A stretch of DNA of 64,000 nucleotides from Aeromonas sp. FDAARGOS 1405 (GCF_019048265.1 NZ_CP077311.1:4411001-4475000), one strand, 5' to 3'; counted from the first letter of the stretch, positions 35,991 to 45,400 are shown. Numbers and translations are program-made. Notes: generated from the letters alone by a model not told the origin.

Positions 35991-37115
35991 TCAACCCGGC
36001 TCGGCGCCGCTGGCCGGCACACTCGGAGTGCAGGCCGGATCCTGATACTGCTGATAGATGGCATAAAACTCGGCCTTGTTGTGCAGGGCTGCGGCGACAC
36101 AGGCGGGATCAAACTGGCTGCCGGCATGCTCCTCCAGATAGGCAAACGCCGTCTCGAACGGCCATGCCTTCTTGTAGGGGCGCTCGCTGGTCAAGGCATC
36201 AAACACATCGGCCACCGTCACGATGCGCGCCGCCAGCGGGATCGCCTCTCCCGCCAGCCCCAGCGGATAGCCGGTGCCGTCAAAGCGTTCGTGATGGCTG
36301 GCGATGATATTAGTCAGCATGTCAGTGTGATGAATGCCATCGAGACCAAACTCGTTGATCATCAGGCTGATCATCTCCCGTCCCTTGCCGGGGTGGATCT
36401 TCATGATCTCGAACTCTTCCGGCGTCAGCTTGCCCGGCTTGAGCAAAATGGCATCCGGCACCGCGATCTTGCCGATGTCGTGCAGCTCGGAGAAGAGGTA
36501 GATAAACTCCACCTCCTCATCGCTCAGCCCGCAAGTCGGGGCCAGCGTCTTGGCAATCAGCCGAGAGTAGGCCGACATCCGGTGCAGATGGTTGGCGGTC
36601 TCCTCATCCCGATAGCGGCTGAACTCCCGCGCCGTGGTCAGCGCGCCGCCAAGGGTCTGGATGGAGAAAAACTCCACCGCAATGATGGCCGAGAGCGCCT
36701 GGGCATAGGCCGACAGCTCGCTGCGGATCGGCTCCTCGAAGTATCCCGGCTCCATGGCATCGCAAAACAGAAAACCAAACAGCTTGCTGTTGAACAGCAG
36801 CGGCTCGGTATAGCTGGAGGCATAGCCCGCCTCCAGCACCTTGCGGCTGTGCTCCGATGCAGAGCCACGCAGGGCATCCAGATTGCCGAGCACCCGGGGC
36901 TGCTTGTGCTCCGCCAGATAACTCAGGGAGGGAACATCGCTCAGCTTCACCTCATATTGCACCAGTGGCGAGGGCCCCTCGGTGCTGTGGGCAAAGGTCT
37001 TGAGCTGATCGGTATGGGGATCGTAAATCGCGATGGCCACCCGACTCAGCTTGTCAAAGCGCTGCCTGAGCGTGGCATGTACGCTCTGCATTTTTTCGCC
37101 AAATGAACTTTCCAT
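35991..37115 (-). CDS. HD-GYP phosphodiesterase with GAF-like sensor domain
   Basis: Predicted cyclic-di-GMP phosphodiesterase. About 374 residues: an N-terminal GAF-like sensor (about 10-155, with VAIAIYDPHTDQLKTFAHS and SSYTEPLLFNSKLFGFLFCD), then the HD-GYP domain with SELHDIGKIAVPDAIL (the HD metal pair), IHPGKGREMI, SHHERFDGTGYP (GYP signature) and DVFDALTSERPYKKAW. The key residues are present, so activity is plausible. The frame opens earlier at a TTG, but GGAGAAGG directly precedes the ATG at 37115, which was chosen. An inverted repeat stands about 24 bases upstream. Confidence 0.92.
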   Translation of the reverse strand: MESSFGEKMQSVHATLRQRFDKLSRVAIAIYDPHTDQLKTFAHSTEGPSPLVQYEVKLSDVPSLSYLAEHKQPRVLGNLDALRGSASEHSRKVLEAGYASSYTEPLLFNSKLFGFLFCDAMEPGYFEEPIRSELSAYAQALSAIIAVEFFSIQTLGGALTTAREFSRYRDEETANHLHRMSAYSRLIAKTLAPTCGLSDEEVEFIYLFSELHDIGKIAVPDAILLKPGKLTPEEFEIMKIHPGKGREMISLMINEFGLDGIHHTDMLTNIIASHHERFDGTGYPLGLAGEAIPLAARIVTVADVFDALTSERPYKKAWPFETAFAYLEEHAGSQFDPACVAAALHNKAEFYAIYQQYQDPACTPSVPASGAEPG

Positions 37116-37138
37116 CGCCTTCTCCAACGGGTTCCCGT

Positions 37139-37162
37139 ACCGGGAGTATAGTGACTCCCGGT
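37139..37162. promoter_or_regulatory. Inverted repeat upstream of the HD-GYP gene
   Basis: Arms ACCGGGAGT and ACTCCCGGT around a 6-base centre. On the minus strand TATACT (37150-37145), close to a -10 box, lies in it. It may be an operator or a leader hairpin. No well-spaced -35 was found. Confidence 0.5.
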
Positions 37163-37407
37163 GCTCTCCTCTCTGTCACCAGATCAATATTGAGAGGAAA
37201 ATCAACAAAGCAGCGTCCCCACAACAAGCCCGCACGGCAGAGGCAATAGCCCTATCAAGGGCGCGCCATTAACGACTGTTGGTGCGGCCCAATCTTGCCT
37301 GGTCGGAGATATTGTTCGGTTCTGCCATGCTGGCTGTATAGTTTTTGGTTAACCATTCCGGTAAAATCCGCGCCCTTAAAGAAGAGCCACCTAAGAGTGA
37401 TTGAGCG

Positions 37408-38736
37408 ATGTCCAACACAAAACAGGCCCCCAAAGTAGGATTCGTCTCCTTGGGTTGCCCCAAAAACCTGGTCGATTCCGAGCGCATCCTGACCCAGCTG
37501 CGTACCGAAGGGTACGATGTGGTGCCCAGCTATGACGATGCCGAGCTGGTCGTCGTCAACACCTGCGGCTTTATCGACAGCGCGGTGCAAGAGTCGCTGG
37601 AAGCGATCGGCGAAGCGCTGGCCGAGAATGGCAAGGTGATCGTCACCGGCTGCTTGGGTGCCAAAGAGAACCAGATCCGCGAGATCCATCCCAAGGTGCT
37701 CGAGATCACCGGCCCCCACGCCTATGAAGAGGTGCTGGGTCACGTCCACAAATATGTGGAGAAGCCGCAGCACAACCCCTTCACCAGTCTGGTACCGGCC
37801 CACGGCGTCAAGCTGACCCCGCGCCACTACGCCTATCTGAAGATTTCCGAGGGTTGCAACCACCGCTGCACCTTCTGCATCATCCCCTCCATGCGCGGGG
37901 ATCTGGTGAGCCGCCCCATCGGCGACGTGCTGGCAGAAGCCAAGCGCCTGAAAGAGGCCGGCGTGAAGGAGCTGCTGGTGATCTCCCAGGACACCTCCGC
38001 CTACGGCGTCGATGTGAAGCACCGCACCGGTTTCTACGACGGCATGCCGGTCAAGACCAGCATGGTCGCCCTGTGCGAAGAGCTGGCCAAGCTCGACATC
38101 TGGGTGCGCCTGCACTACGTCTACCCCTACCCGCACGTAGATGACGTCATCCCGCTGATGCGCGATGGCAAGATCCTGCCCTACCTCGACATCCCGCTGC
38201 AGCACGCCAGCCCGCGCATCCTCAAACTGATGAAGCGCCCGGGTACGGTTGAGCGTACTCTGGAGCGGATCCAGAAGTGGCGCGAGATCTGCCCGCAGAT
38301 CACCCTGCGCTCCACCTTTATCGTCGGCTTCCCGGGCGAGACCGAGGAAGATTTCCAGATGCTGCTGGACTTTATCGACAAGGCGGAGCTGGATCGGGTC
38401 GGCTGCTTCAAATACAGCCCGGTCGAAGGGGCGCTGGCCAACGAGCTGCCGGATCCGGTACCGGAAGAGATTCAGGAAGAGCGCTTCCAGCGCTTTATGG
38501 AGCTGCAACAGCAGGTCTCCATCCGTAAACTGGCCCGTAAAGTGGGTCAGGAGATGACCATCATCATCGACGAAGTGGACGAAGAGGGCGCCACTGGCCG
38601 CTCCTTTGCCGATGCGCCGGAGATCGACGGTCTGGTCTACCTCAACGGCGAAACCGGCCTCAAGCCGGGCGACATGGTCAAGGTGCGGATCGACGAATCC
38701 GACGAATATGACCTGTGGGCCAGCCTGATTGGCTAA
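37408..38736 (+). CDS. rimO: Ribosomal protein S12 methylthiotransferase RimO
   Basis: Radical-SAM enzyme that adds a methylthio group to an Asp of ribosomal protein S12. The 442 residues fit the family: an MTTase domain ([30 protein letters not shown] and [12 protein letters not shown], giving the three Cys of the auxiliary cluster), the radical-SAM motif [17 protein letters not shown] (CxxxCxxC), [15 protein letters not shown] and the C-terminal TRAM domain. It is a single gene with a terminator. Confidence 0.97.
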   Translation: MSNTKQAPKVGFVSLGCPKNLVDSERILTQLRTEGYDVVPSYDDAELVVVNTCGFIDSAVQESLEAIGEALAENGKVIVTGCLGAKENQIREIHPKVLEITGPHAYEEVLGHVHKYVEKPQHNPFTSLVPAHGVKLTPRHYAYLKISEGCNHRCTFCIIPSMRGDLVSRPIGDVLAEAKRLKEAGVKELLVISQDTSAYGVDVKHRTGFYDGMPVKTSMVALCEELAKLDIWVRLHYVYPYPHVDDVIPLMRDGKILPYLDIPLQHASPRILKLMKRPGTVERTLERIQKWREICPQITLRSTFIVGFPGETEEDFQMLLDFIDKAELDRVGCFKYSPVEGALANELPDPVPEEIQEERFQRFMELQQQVSIRKLARKVGQEMTIIIDEVDEEGATGRSFADAPEIDGLVYLNGETGLKPGDMVKVRIDESDEYDLWASLIG

Positions 38737-38760
38737 TCGTTGCTGACCACCGCTCAATGA

Positions 38761-38785
38761 AAAAGCGCCTTCGGGCGCTTTTTTA
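38761..38785 (+). terminator. Terminator of rimO
   Basis: Stem AAAAGCGCC / GGCGCTTTT with a TTCG tetraloop and a run of T, 25 bases after the rimO stop. Confidence 0.95.
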
Positions 38786-38899
38786 TGCTTCCAAATTGTA
38801 CTTCTACACCTGTAAGCCCCACTTTGCGGTACAAAACTGGCATATCCGTATGCAAGGGTGTGTAATAGTCGTTTGTGTTTGGCGACGACTCGAAACCCC

Positions 38900-39577
38900 A
38901 TGCAACTCAAACCCCTTCTCAAGGGGCGCTTTCAGCCCCACTGGCAGGCCAGCCATGATCTCATCGAACAGGTGGTCATCTCCTGCATCACTGAGCGGCG
39001 CCTGATCCCCGAGGGGGAGCCCCTGATGCGTCAGGGGGAGCTATTGCGGGATCTGGTGCTGGTGCCGAATGGCCTCATCGCCATGGGCCACACCGCCATG
39101 AATGGCCGCCGCTTTCAGCTCGGCACGCTTGAGTGCGACAACCAGCTGTTTGGCGAGATGGAGTTCTTCACCGGCTACCGCTGCCAGCTCGACATCATTG
39201 CCGAGGAGCCGCTGGAAGTGGCCCGCATCGACGGCGAGCAGCTGGAGCAGGCGCTGGTCGCCCACCCCAAGGTGGCGCTCTTCTTTGCCACCGCCATTGC
39301 CATCGACTATCAGGACACGGTGGATATCTTCACCTGCCGGATGCTCTACCCCATCAGCTACAACATCGCCCTCGACCTCTATCACAGCCACTGCCACGAC
39401 AACCCGGTGAGCGGCTTTCGCAAGGGGTATCAGGAGGCGGAACGCTTCGGCACGACCGACCGGGTCTACCGGCGGGCGGTGAAAGAGCTGATGGACAAGG
39501 GACTGGTGGAGCGCGGTGAGGAGGGGTTGCAGATCCGCGATCTGGCGGGGCTCAGGGCCTTTCTGGAGCAGCCATAA
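38900..39577 (+). CDS. Crp/Fnr-family transcription regulator (YeiL-like)
   Basis: Two-domain regulator of about 225 residues. The N-terminal cyclic-nucleotide-type beta barrel has EGEPLMRQGELLRDLVLVPNG and NQLFGEMEFFTGY. A dimer helix follows, then a winged helix (AERFGTTDRVYRRAVKELMDKGLVERGEEG). No Fnr-type Cys cluster is seen at the N terminus. The start is uncertain: ATG 38900 has only a weak ribosome site, and GTG 38858 in the same frame is an alternative. E. coli YeiL is a similar regulator near nucleoside genes; here an MFS transporter and deoD follow on the other strand, so a link to nucleoside use is possible but unproven. Confidence 0.8.
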   Translation: MQLKPLLKGRFQPHWQASHDLIEQVVISCITERRLIPEGEPLMRQGELLRDLVLVPNGLIAMGHTAMNGRRFQLGTLECDNQLFGEMEFFTGYRCQLDIIAEEPLEVARIDGEQLEQALVAHPKVALFFATAIAIDYQDTVDIFTCRMLYPISYNIALDLYHSHCHDNPVSGFRKGYQEAERFGTTDRVYRRAVKELMDKGLVERGEEGLQIRDLAGLRAFLEQP

Positions 39578-39629
39578 GTCGCGGGTATCAGTCGCCGCCT
39601 GAACAGCAACAAGCGGAACAGCAACAAAA

Positions 39630-39657
39630 AAGAGGGGCGGTCGATACCGCCCCTCTT
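39630..39657. terminator. Terminator between the Crp-family gene and the MFS gene
   Basis: Stem AAGAGGGGCGGT / ACCGCCCCTCTT with a CGAT loop; on the minus strand it runs into TTTTTT. It serves the MFS gene and probably also its convergent neighbour. Confidence 0.9.
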
Positions 39658-39674
39658 GCTGTTTACTCTCCCGC

Positions 39675-40838
39675 TCAGGCCAGACAAGGCTGGGGCCGGG
39701 CCATGCGCAGCGACGCCACCAGCATGGCGAGGATCACGCCGTAGATAAGCGGGATGGCGTACATCACCGCCTGCAGACCGATCACCTGCTCCAGCAGGGC
39801 GCTGATGGCCGGGCTGAACATGGCCCCCGCGCTGCCGCTGATAAGGATGTAGGAGACGTTCTTGCTCGATGCCTGCCGCACAAACGACACCCCGTAGGCG
39901 ATAAAGGCGTTGTAGAGCGCCGCGCAGACAAAGCCGTAACCATAGGTGAGGTATGGCAGCTGGCTCAGGTTGTCGGTGGTGACAATAAGCGCCGTCATCC
40001 CCATCGCCAGCGTGATGATCACCAAGAGGAAGGTGCGGATCGCAACGCGGGTCACGATGGCGGTCGAGACCAGCGCGCCGAGCAGGGCAGCCGTCCAGTA
40101 TTGGGTGATGATATTGCCCGCCTCCTCGAAGGGGATGCCGAACTTGTTCTTCACGAACATGGGCGCCCAGGTGAGGAAGGTGTAGAGCGCCAGCATGCCG
40201 AGAAAGAGCCCCACCCCGCCGCTGATGATGCCGAGGTTCCACTCCGAGTGCTCGTTGCCGGCGCTCTCGCCGCCCGCCTCACAGCTGCGGAAGTTGGTCA
40301 GCACCGCCACCAGCATGGTCGCCAGTGCCACCACGCCCACCGCCAGATAGCTCCAGCTCCACGCCATGGCGTGAGTGAGCGTATAGGTGGTGACAAGCGG
40401 GAAGACCACCCCGGCCACGTTGAAGGTGGCATCCTGCACCACCAGCATGGTGCTCTGCATCCGCGCCTGCCAGACGCTCACCACCAGCGTCCCTGCAATG
40501 CAGAGTCCCACCCCACCGCACAGGCCAATCACCGTCATGGCCGCCATCACCACATAGAGCGAGCCGGTCAGATGAAGCGAAGCCGCCGCCAGCGCGATCA
40601 GGCCGTAGCAGAGCAGCGTCATCCGCTTGAGGCCCACCTTCTCGATGAGGAAGAAGGCGGCAATGGTGCCCGCCAGCGCCCCGCCGTTGAGCAGGGAGAA
40701 GATGGAGGCCACCTGATTGACGTCGGCGCCGAACTTGGCGGCGATGGGGTCGATCAGCATGCCGAACTGGGTCGCAAAACCGGCCATCACGAAGTTGGCC
40801 AAGAAGCTGATGGCAGTGAGGGAGAGCTTATTGTTCAT
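39675..40838 (-). CDS. MFS transporter, TsgA-like
   Basis: Major facilitator with about 12 membrane helices in 387 residues. The opening LTAISFLANFVMAGFATQFG, FSLLNGGALAGTIAAFFLIE and the helix 4-5 region (GLCGGVGLCIAGTLVVSVW) are similar in pattern to E. coli TsgA. Its stop is followed by a strong terminator, and it lies 53 bases downstream of deoD on the same strand, so the two may be co-transcribed; a nucleoside or related compound is then a possible substrate, which is inference. The gene is GC-rich like the surrounding chromosome. Confidence 0.83.
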   Translation of the reverse strand: MNNKLSLTAISFLANFVMAGFATQFGMLIDPIAAKFGADVNQVASIFSLLNGGALAGTIAAFFLIEKVGLKRMTLLCYGLIALAAASLHLTGSLYVVMAAMTVIGLCGGVGLCIAGTLVVSVWQARMQSTMLVVQDATFNVAGVVFPLVTTYTLTHAMAWSWSYLAVGVVALATMLVAVLTNFRSCEAGGESAGNEHSEWNLGIISGGVGLFLGMLALYTFLTWAPMFVKNKFGIPFEEAGNIITQYWTAALLGALVSTAIVTRVAIRTFLLVIITLAMGMTALIVTTDNLSQLPYLTYGYGFVCAALYNAFIAYGVSFVRQASSKNVSYILISGSAGAMFSPAISALLEQVIGLQAVMYAIPLIYGVILAMLVASLRMARPQPCLA

Positions 40839-40891
40839 ATTGGATCTCTCTTGGGGTCAGGGTGCGTGCAGGGTTGGGCGGGCCGCGGCGC

Positions 40892-41593
40892 TTACAGCGC
40901 GGTGTGCAGCGCCAGCTCGATCATCTGGTTGAAGGAGAGTTGCCGCTCCTCGGCAGTGGTCTCTTCACCGGTCAGGCAGTGGTCGGAGACGGTCAGGATG
41001 GCGAGCGCCTCGATCCCCTGCTGATGGGCCAGCCCGTAGAGACCGGCCACCTCCATGTCGATGCCGAGCACGCCGAACTTCTCCAGCGCCGGAATGAGGT
41101 TTTCATCCGGATCGTAATAGAGATCGCCGGTGAAGATATTGCCCACCTTGACCGGAATGCCCTTCTCCTGCGCCTGGGTGTACGCCTTGTGCAGCAGGGC
41201 AAAGTCGGCCGAGGTCGCCATCTGGTAACCGGCGCTGCGCTTGGCATTGGTCGGGGAATCTGTGCCCGCCGCCTGCGCCAGAATGACGTCGCGCATCTGC
41301 ACGTGGCGCTGGGTCGCTCCCAGACTGCCGATGCGGATGATCCGCTTGACCCCGAAGTCGTTCACCAGCTCGTGGGCGTAGAGCACCATGGAGGGGATCC
41401 CCATGCCGTGGCCCATCACCGAGATACGCTGGCCGTTGTAATAGCCGGTGTAGCCCAGCATATTGCGCACATTGGTCACCTCGCGTGCATTGGTCAGAAA
41501 GGTCTCGGCGATATAGCGGGCCCGCAGCGGGTCCCCCGGCATAATGACGGTCTCGGCGAAATCGCCTGGGTTGGCATTGATATGAGCGGTCAT
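40892..41593 (-). CDS. deoD: Purine nucleoside phosphorylase, DeoD type
   Basis: Splits purine (deoxy)nucleosides with phosphate to the base and (deoxy)ribose-1-phosphate. The 233 residues match the hexameric DeoD type: MTAHINANPGDFAETVIMPGDPLRA, VMGHGMGIPSMVLYAHEL, IIRIGSLGATQRHVQMRDVILAQ and LGIDMEVAGLYGLA, with the Asp of the base site in TVSDHCLTGEETTAEE. Followed on the same strand by the MFS gene. The upstream 300 bases hold the promoter. Some genomes carry two deoD copies; whether this one is in the deo operon cannot be seen, but no deoA, B or C is adjacent. Confidence 0.93.
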   Translation of the reverse strand: MTAHINANPGDFAETVIMPGDPLRARYIAETFLTNAREVTNVRNMLGYTGYYNGQRISVMGHGMGIPSMVLYAHELVNDFGVKRIIRIGSLGATQRHVQMRDVILAQAAGTDSPTNAKRSAGYQMATSADFALLHKAYTQAQEKGIPVKVGNIFTGDLYYDPDENLIPALEKFGVLGIDMEVAGLYGLAHQQGIEALAILTVSDHCLTGEETTAEERQLSFNQMIELALHTAL

Positions 41594-41920
41594 GGTTGTT
41601 GTGCTCCAGTTTGACTCGTTTTATTGTTTTGATGTGGCCATCCTAGCCGCCACCCCACCTCCCCTTGCAGGACAAAAGTCCTGTTGTCCCGATCGAGATC
41701 CCAGTTCCGGTAACTTGTTGTCTGCTACATCGCATACCGCATGCTTTTCGACGTTGCTTGCCAAGGCTTGCCCATCACAGCCACCGGCCATTCCCGACCT
41801 ACCGGTGTAAAAAAGCGGGAGGGCAACGCCCCTCCCGCTCGGTAGGCCCTGCGAATGACGCTACAGGCCGACAGCATTGTTCACTCTGCCGGTTGACACG
41901 CAATGCCAGCCATGGGCTGG
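41594..41920. other. Region upstream of deoD, with a terminator from the left-running gene
   Basis: 327 bases. It contains the deoD promoter side and, at 41808-41839, a strong hairpin AGCGGGAGGG / CCCTCCCGCT that on the minus strand ends in TTTTTT, presumably the terminator of the DUF1349 gene. Nothing else was recognised. Confidence 0.7.
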
Positions 41921-42502
41921 CTAGCTCAAATCATGCAGTGCCTTGCCAAGGGGCGGCGTGAGGCGCAGATCCGAAAAACGCACCACCAACCCCTGTCGCT
42001 CGGGGGTGCAGCACATCACTCCGATAAAGCAGCGCTCGCCTGGCGGGAACGGAGCGAGCCGCAGCAGTGGCCACACCTCGCCATCGGTGGAGTATTGCAG
42101 ACGCAGACAATCGGCCAGCCGGGTCAGGCGCAGCCAGAAACGGCGCGGATTGCCGCTGAAAATACCGGTGGCCCAGTCAGATCGCAGATTGGTGAGCACG
42201 CTGCCGATCATCGGTTGGGCATCGTTGTACTCTATCCCTGCTTTGAGCCAGTGCGCCTCGTCTTGCAGCAACATCAACCCCGCCTGATCGTAGAGGGTGG
42301 TGAACTCCCCTTCGACACAGACCTGAAAGGTAAATTCACCCTCGACCTCACAGCCATAGAGATGCCCACTGTGGCGCTCGAAACCATACCAGGTGCTGCG
42401 CCAAAAATCGGTCTGCTTGTCCGTTACCACCAGCAAGCCGTCGCTTGTTTTGTGCCATTCGGCCGGTTCATTGAGCCAGCACCATTCAAGCCCTTCCCTC
42501 AT
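41921..42502 (-). CDS. DUF1349 family protein (concanavalin-like fold)
   Basis: 193 residues of the DUF1349 family, predicted beta-sandwich with a concanavalin A-like fold, without a signal peptide. Motifs include FWRSTWYGFERHSGH, LYDQAGLMLLQDEAHWLKAGIEYND, and FPPGERCFIGVMCCTPERQG, which fit the family. Members are found alone in many bacteria and their function is unknown; a sugar-binding role is only a guess from the fold. Transcribed alone, followed by a terminator at 41808-41839. Confidence 0.82.
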   Translation of the reverse strand: MREGLEWCWLNEPAEWHKTSDGLLVVTDKQTDFWRSTWYGFERHSGHLYGCEVEGEFTFQVCVEGEFTTLYDQAGLMLLQDEAHWLKAGIEYNDAQPMIGSVLTNLRSDWATGIFSGNPRRFWLRLTRLADCLRLQYSTDGEVWPLLRLAPFPPGERCFIGVMCCTPERQGLVVRFSDLRLTPPLGKALHDLS

Positions 42503-42829
42503 CCTCTTTTGCTCCTGTTCTCGCCATGTTTCCCGCTGTCACCGGCCCATAACTCTCGGGCGCGCTCATACTATCGCTGGTCATTCGGCAACGAGCCCCA
42601 GCTGCGAGCGGCCAGCCAAAGGGACTCTATTGTGTCGCCATCATGACTGGCGAGCAAGCCGTTGGGGCCAACCTTGCAACCGATAGGCGATCGGGCAAGT
42701 AAAAGGGGGCCCCTATTGCACGACGATAAGATACCTCGATATGGGCTCGAGTCGACTAACAGGTGGTCGATAGAGGGTACGCTTCAAGCCCGCCAACATC
42801 AGATGGCATATCAGGCATCACACGAAACG
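42503..42829. other. Gene-free stretch between DUF1349 and tRNA-Ser
   Basis: About 330 bases in which no credible open frame, RNA gene or long repeat was recognised. It should contain the promoter of the DUF1349 gene. Confidence 0.5.
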
Positions 42830-42862
42830 AAAAAGCCCAAGCAATTTAATTGCTTGGGCTTG
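42830..42862 (-). terminator. Terminator of tRNA-Ser
   Basis: Stem AAGCCCAAGCAA / TTGCTTGGGCTT around a short loop; on the minus strand it ends in CTTTTTCG. It is only a few bases after the tRNA 3' end. Confidence 0.92.
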
Positions 42863-42867
42863 GTATG

Positions 42868-42957
42868 TGGCGGAGAGACAGGGATTCGAACCCTGGGTGG
42901 CATTGCTGCCACAATTGATTTCGAGTCAATCCCGTTCGGCCACTCCGGCATCTCTCC
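42868..42957 (-). tRNA. tRNA-Ser (anticodon CGA)
   Basis: Ninety bases with encoded CCA. Minus strand: acceptor GGAGAGA pairs with TCTCTCC, D arm GCCGGAGTGGCCGAACGG, anticodon stem and loop ATTGACTCGAAATCAAT with CGA, long variable arm TGTGGCAGCAATGCCACC as expected for serine, and T arm CAGGGTTCGAATCCCTG. The terminator follows directly, so the tRNA is transcribed alone. Confidence 0.97.
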
Positions 42958-43336
42958 GTGGGGAGAGAGTTTTACCCAAGCTGGGCCGAGGATGCAACAT
43001 AAATTTCTTATATATCAAATGGCTGAATCAGCTATCTGAGAGCAGGCTCACAATGCTTCACGCACGGCCTGCGTTGCGAGGCCACTCTTGTATGGCTCTG
43101 TATCCACCCGCTCGCACACCCGGCCATTATCCACGTCGTGATATTCCCCCATTGCCATCAGGCGCCTCTTTTTCCTGCTTGGCACTCAAATTTATGGGTG
43201 ATGCCGATTTTGGCTGGTTTCCTATGTATCCCCAAATCATTGCGGGTGCGCGGCAAGCTGGTAATCATGGGCTGATTGAGGAACAATCGCGCCATCCTGG
43301 CGGCTGTGTTGATGATGTTCCGCCCCGATTGAACTG
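42958..43336. other. Region between tRNA-Ser and the L,D-transpeptidase gene
   Basis: About 380 bases with divergent promoters expected: tRNA-Ser to the left (an AT-rich stretch near 43000-43020 followed by a GC-rich discriminator-like sequence) and the transpeptidase to the right. No integrase gene, repeat of the tRNA end, or credible open frame was seen. Confidence 0.5.
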
Positions 43337-44305
43337 ATGGATCTCCTTATGCGATTGCCGAAACTCATACCCCTCTCCATAACGCCCGCCCTTTCCCTGC
43401 TGCTGGCAGCGATCCTGCTCTGCGCCACGCCGGCAGAGGCCAAACGCTACCCGCTGCCACCTGCCGGGAGTCGCCTAATCGGTGAGCTGGAGGATTACAT
43501 CATCCAGCAGAATGAACATCTGGAGCTGGTTGGCAAAAATACACAAATTGGATTTTTGGCGCTGCTTGAAGCAAATCCGGGTGTAGACCCCTATTTACCC
43601 AAGCCGGGCACCCGCTTGACGCTGCCCACCCAGATGCTGCTGCCTGATGTGCCTCGCGAGGGGATCGTCATCAATCTGCCCGAACTGCGCCTCTACTACT
43701 TCCCCAAAGGGAAGAACGAGGTCATCGTGCTGCCCATCGGGATTGGCGATATCGGCCGCGAAACACCCGAGATGACCACCACCGTCATCGAGAAGAATCC
43801 CAACCCGACCTGGGTTCCCGGCCCCATGGTGCGCAAATCCTGGCTGGAGCAAAAAGGGATCACCCTGCCCGCCGTGGTGCCCCCCGGCCCGGAGAATCCC
43901 CTCGGCAAGTTCGCCATGCGCCTTGGCTATGGCAAGCGCGACTACCTGATCCACGGCACCAACAAGGATTTTGGCGTTGGCCTGCGGGTAAGTGCAGGCT
44001 GCATCCGGCTGCGACCTGACGATATTGAGGCCCTGTTCAAGATTGTGCCGATCGGCACGCCGGTACGGGTCATCAATCAACCGGTCAAGGTCGCCATCGA
44101 ACCGGATGGTCGGCGCTGGCTGGAGGTACACTCCCCGCTCTCCCGCACCGAAGAGGAGCTTGAAAATGGCGCCCCGCTGGTGCTATCTCCGGCCATAGAG
44201 AGCTTTATCAGTGCACCTGACGTGATGCAGGATGAGGTGACGGCGGCGCTGGAGAGCAAAAACGGCCTGCCCCGCCCCATCAGCAGCCAACTTGTCAGTG
44301 GCTAA
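43337..44305 (+). CDS. L,D-transpeptidase (ErfK/YbiS type) with LysM-like segment
   Basis: Periplasmic enzyme that cross-links peptidoglycan stems or attaches Lpp to them. The 322 residues have a signal peptide (helix about 12-32, cleavage near AEA-KRY), a LysM-like segment (IIQQNEHLELVGKNTQIGFLALLEANPGVDPYLPKPG), and the YkuD catalytic domain with HGTNKDFG and SAGCIRL, giving the catalytic His and Cys. E. coli ErfK, YbiS and YcfS are the likely family relatives. Two starts are possible, ATG 43337 or ATG 43349; neither has a strong ribosome site. A murein lipoprotein gene lies 7 kb away (51658-51900), a plausible partner. Confidence 0.9.
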   Translation: MDLLMRLPKLIPLSITPALSLLLAAILLCATPAEAKRYPLPPAGSRLIGELEDYIIQQNEHLELVGKNTQIGFLALLEANPGVDPYLPKPGTRLTLPTQMLLPDVPREGIVINLPELRLYYFPKGKNEVIVLPIGIGDIGRETPEMTTTVIEKNPNPTWVPGPMVRKSWLEQKGITLPAVVPPGPENPLGKFAMRLGYGKRDYLIHGTNKDFGVGLRVSAGCIRLRPDDIEALFKIVPIGTPVRVINQPVKVAIEPDGRRWLEVHSPLSRTEEELENGAPLVLSPAIESFISAPDVMQDEVTAALESKNGLPRPISSQLVSG

Positions 44306-44344
44306 GTCACCAGCGCCCGAGTCGCACCGGAGTCACCTTACCTC

Positions 44345-45334
44345 ATGAAATTCCTGCCCCTCCTACTCCTGTTGGCCTGTCACTCCTTGTGGGCCAAGGA
44401 CATTCTCTGGATGAACAATGGCGATCGTCTGACCGGTAACATCGAGGAGGTGACCGAACAGTCGGTGCGCATCGCCCTGCCCTACAGTGGCGCAGTCACC
44501 GTCCAGCGGGAGGCCATCAAACGCTGGCGCATCGATAAAGAGGACAAACCCAAGGCAACGGCAAAGGGTGGGCTCAAGCTGTTCGAGGATGACCAGGATG
44601 AACGCAACGCCTGGCTCTGGACCGGCAGCGGCGATCTCAATGTCAAACTCAAACAGAATGACAAGCAGACCAACAACGTCAACCTCAAGTGGAAAAGCGA
44701 GCTGGCCAATCTGGACTGGCGTTACAGCTTCTCCGGTGAATATACCTATGAGACCGCTGACAACGTCACCGACAGCCATGATTATCAGCTCAACCCTACG
44801 CTGGACTACTTCTTCAACCAGCAGTGGTTCTTGCGCACCTCACTCGATGCCGAATATGACATGCTGGATAAAGATCGCTATCTCTATATGGACTATGGCT
44901 CGGGGCCTGGCTACCGCTTCTGGAACGACAAACGCCGCCGACTGGAGCTGATGGCCCAAGGGGGATTAAGCCGACTCTACTTCCGTGAAGATAGCGAGGT
45001 TCCCAAGATTTTTCTGGGTGAACGGGTCATTGACTACCCCTTCGCCGGTTTTAACTGGGATTATCGCCAACCTTTCTCCCTCTGGCAGGAGAAAATGGAG
45101 CTGTTCAGCCAGGGGCGCTATCTGAAATATCTGGCACAAGCCTCCCCCTATTTCACCCGTAATCAGGATCTGAAAGGCAGCATAGGATTGCGCTACTATT
45201 TCAACGACCATCTGCGCCTCTCCTGGTCGAGTGAGCTGGATTGGGAAGATGCTGACATCCTTGTCGACACAGGCAGCCCGGCCCCCCGGGAGAGCGAACT
45301 AAGACACCTGCTCAGCCTTGGTGCCAGTTTCTAG
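44345..45334 (+). CDS. DUF481 outer-membrane beta-barrel protein
   Basis: 329 residues with a signal peptide (1-17, ending LWA-KD). The mature protein opens with a short soluble domain (ILWMNNGDRLTGNIEEVTEQS and ALPYSGAVTVQREAIKRW, given in pieces), followed by a DUF481 barrel with alternating residues and many aromatics (WRYSFSGEYTYETADN, YRFWNDKRRRLELMAQGG, RLSWSSELDWEDAD), ending in Phe, as outer-membrane proteins do. It follows the transpeptidase by 39 bases on the same strand and may be co-transcribed with it. Substrate and role unknown. Confidence 0.85.
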   Translation: MKFLPLLLLLACHSLWAKDILWMNNGDRLTGNIEEVTEQSVRIALPYSGAVTVQREAIKRWRIDKEDKPKATAKGGLKLFEDDQDERNAWLWTGSGDLNVKLKQNDKQTNNVNLKWKSELANLDWRYSFSGEYTYETADNVTDSHDYQLNPTLDYFFNQQWFLRTSLDAEYDMLDKDRYLYMDYGSGPGYRFWNDKRRRLELMAQGGLSRLYFREDSEVPKIFLGERVIDYPFAGFNWDYRQPFSLWQEKMELFSQGRYLKYLAQASPYFTRNQDLKGSIGLRYYFNDHLRLSWSSELDWEDADILVDTGSPAPRESELRHLLSLGASF

Positions 45335-45351
45335 CCTCGGCTCCCCAACAC

Positions 45352-45382
45352 GCAAAGAGGAGCCATATCGGCTCCTCTTTGC
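45352..45382. terminator. Bidirectional terminator after the DUF481 gene
   Basis: Stem GCAAAGAGGAGCC / GGCTCCTCTTTGC with a five-base loop, between the DUF481 gene and the convergent transporter gene. Confidence 0.88.
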
Positions 45383-45400
45383 TTCAGGCAGACAGGCTCG

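Noticed and set aside
37255..38922. Minus-strand frame of 555 codons opposite rimO
   Set aside because: It covers rimO, which has all catalytic motifs on the plus strand; the antisense product is a low-complexity His/Asp/Gly-rich chain.
41594..41838. Deo-operon CytR/DeoR operator
   Set aside because: No clear operator repeats could be pointed out, so not called.
42868..42957. tRNA-Ser as an integration site of a genomic island
   Set aside because: No integrase, no direct repeat of the tRNA 3' end, and flanking genes have normal composition.
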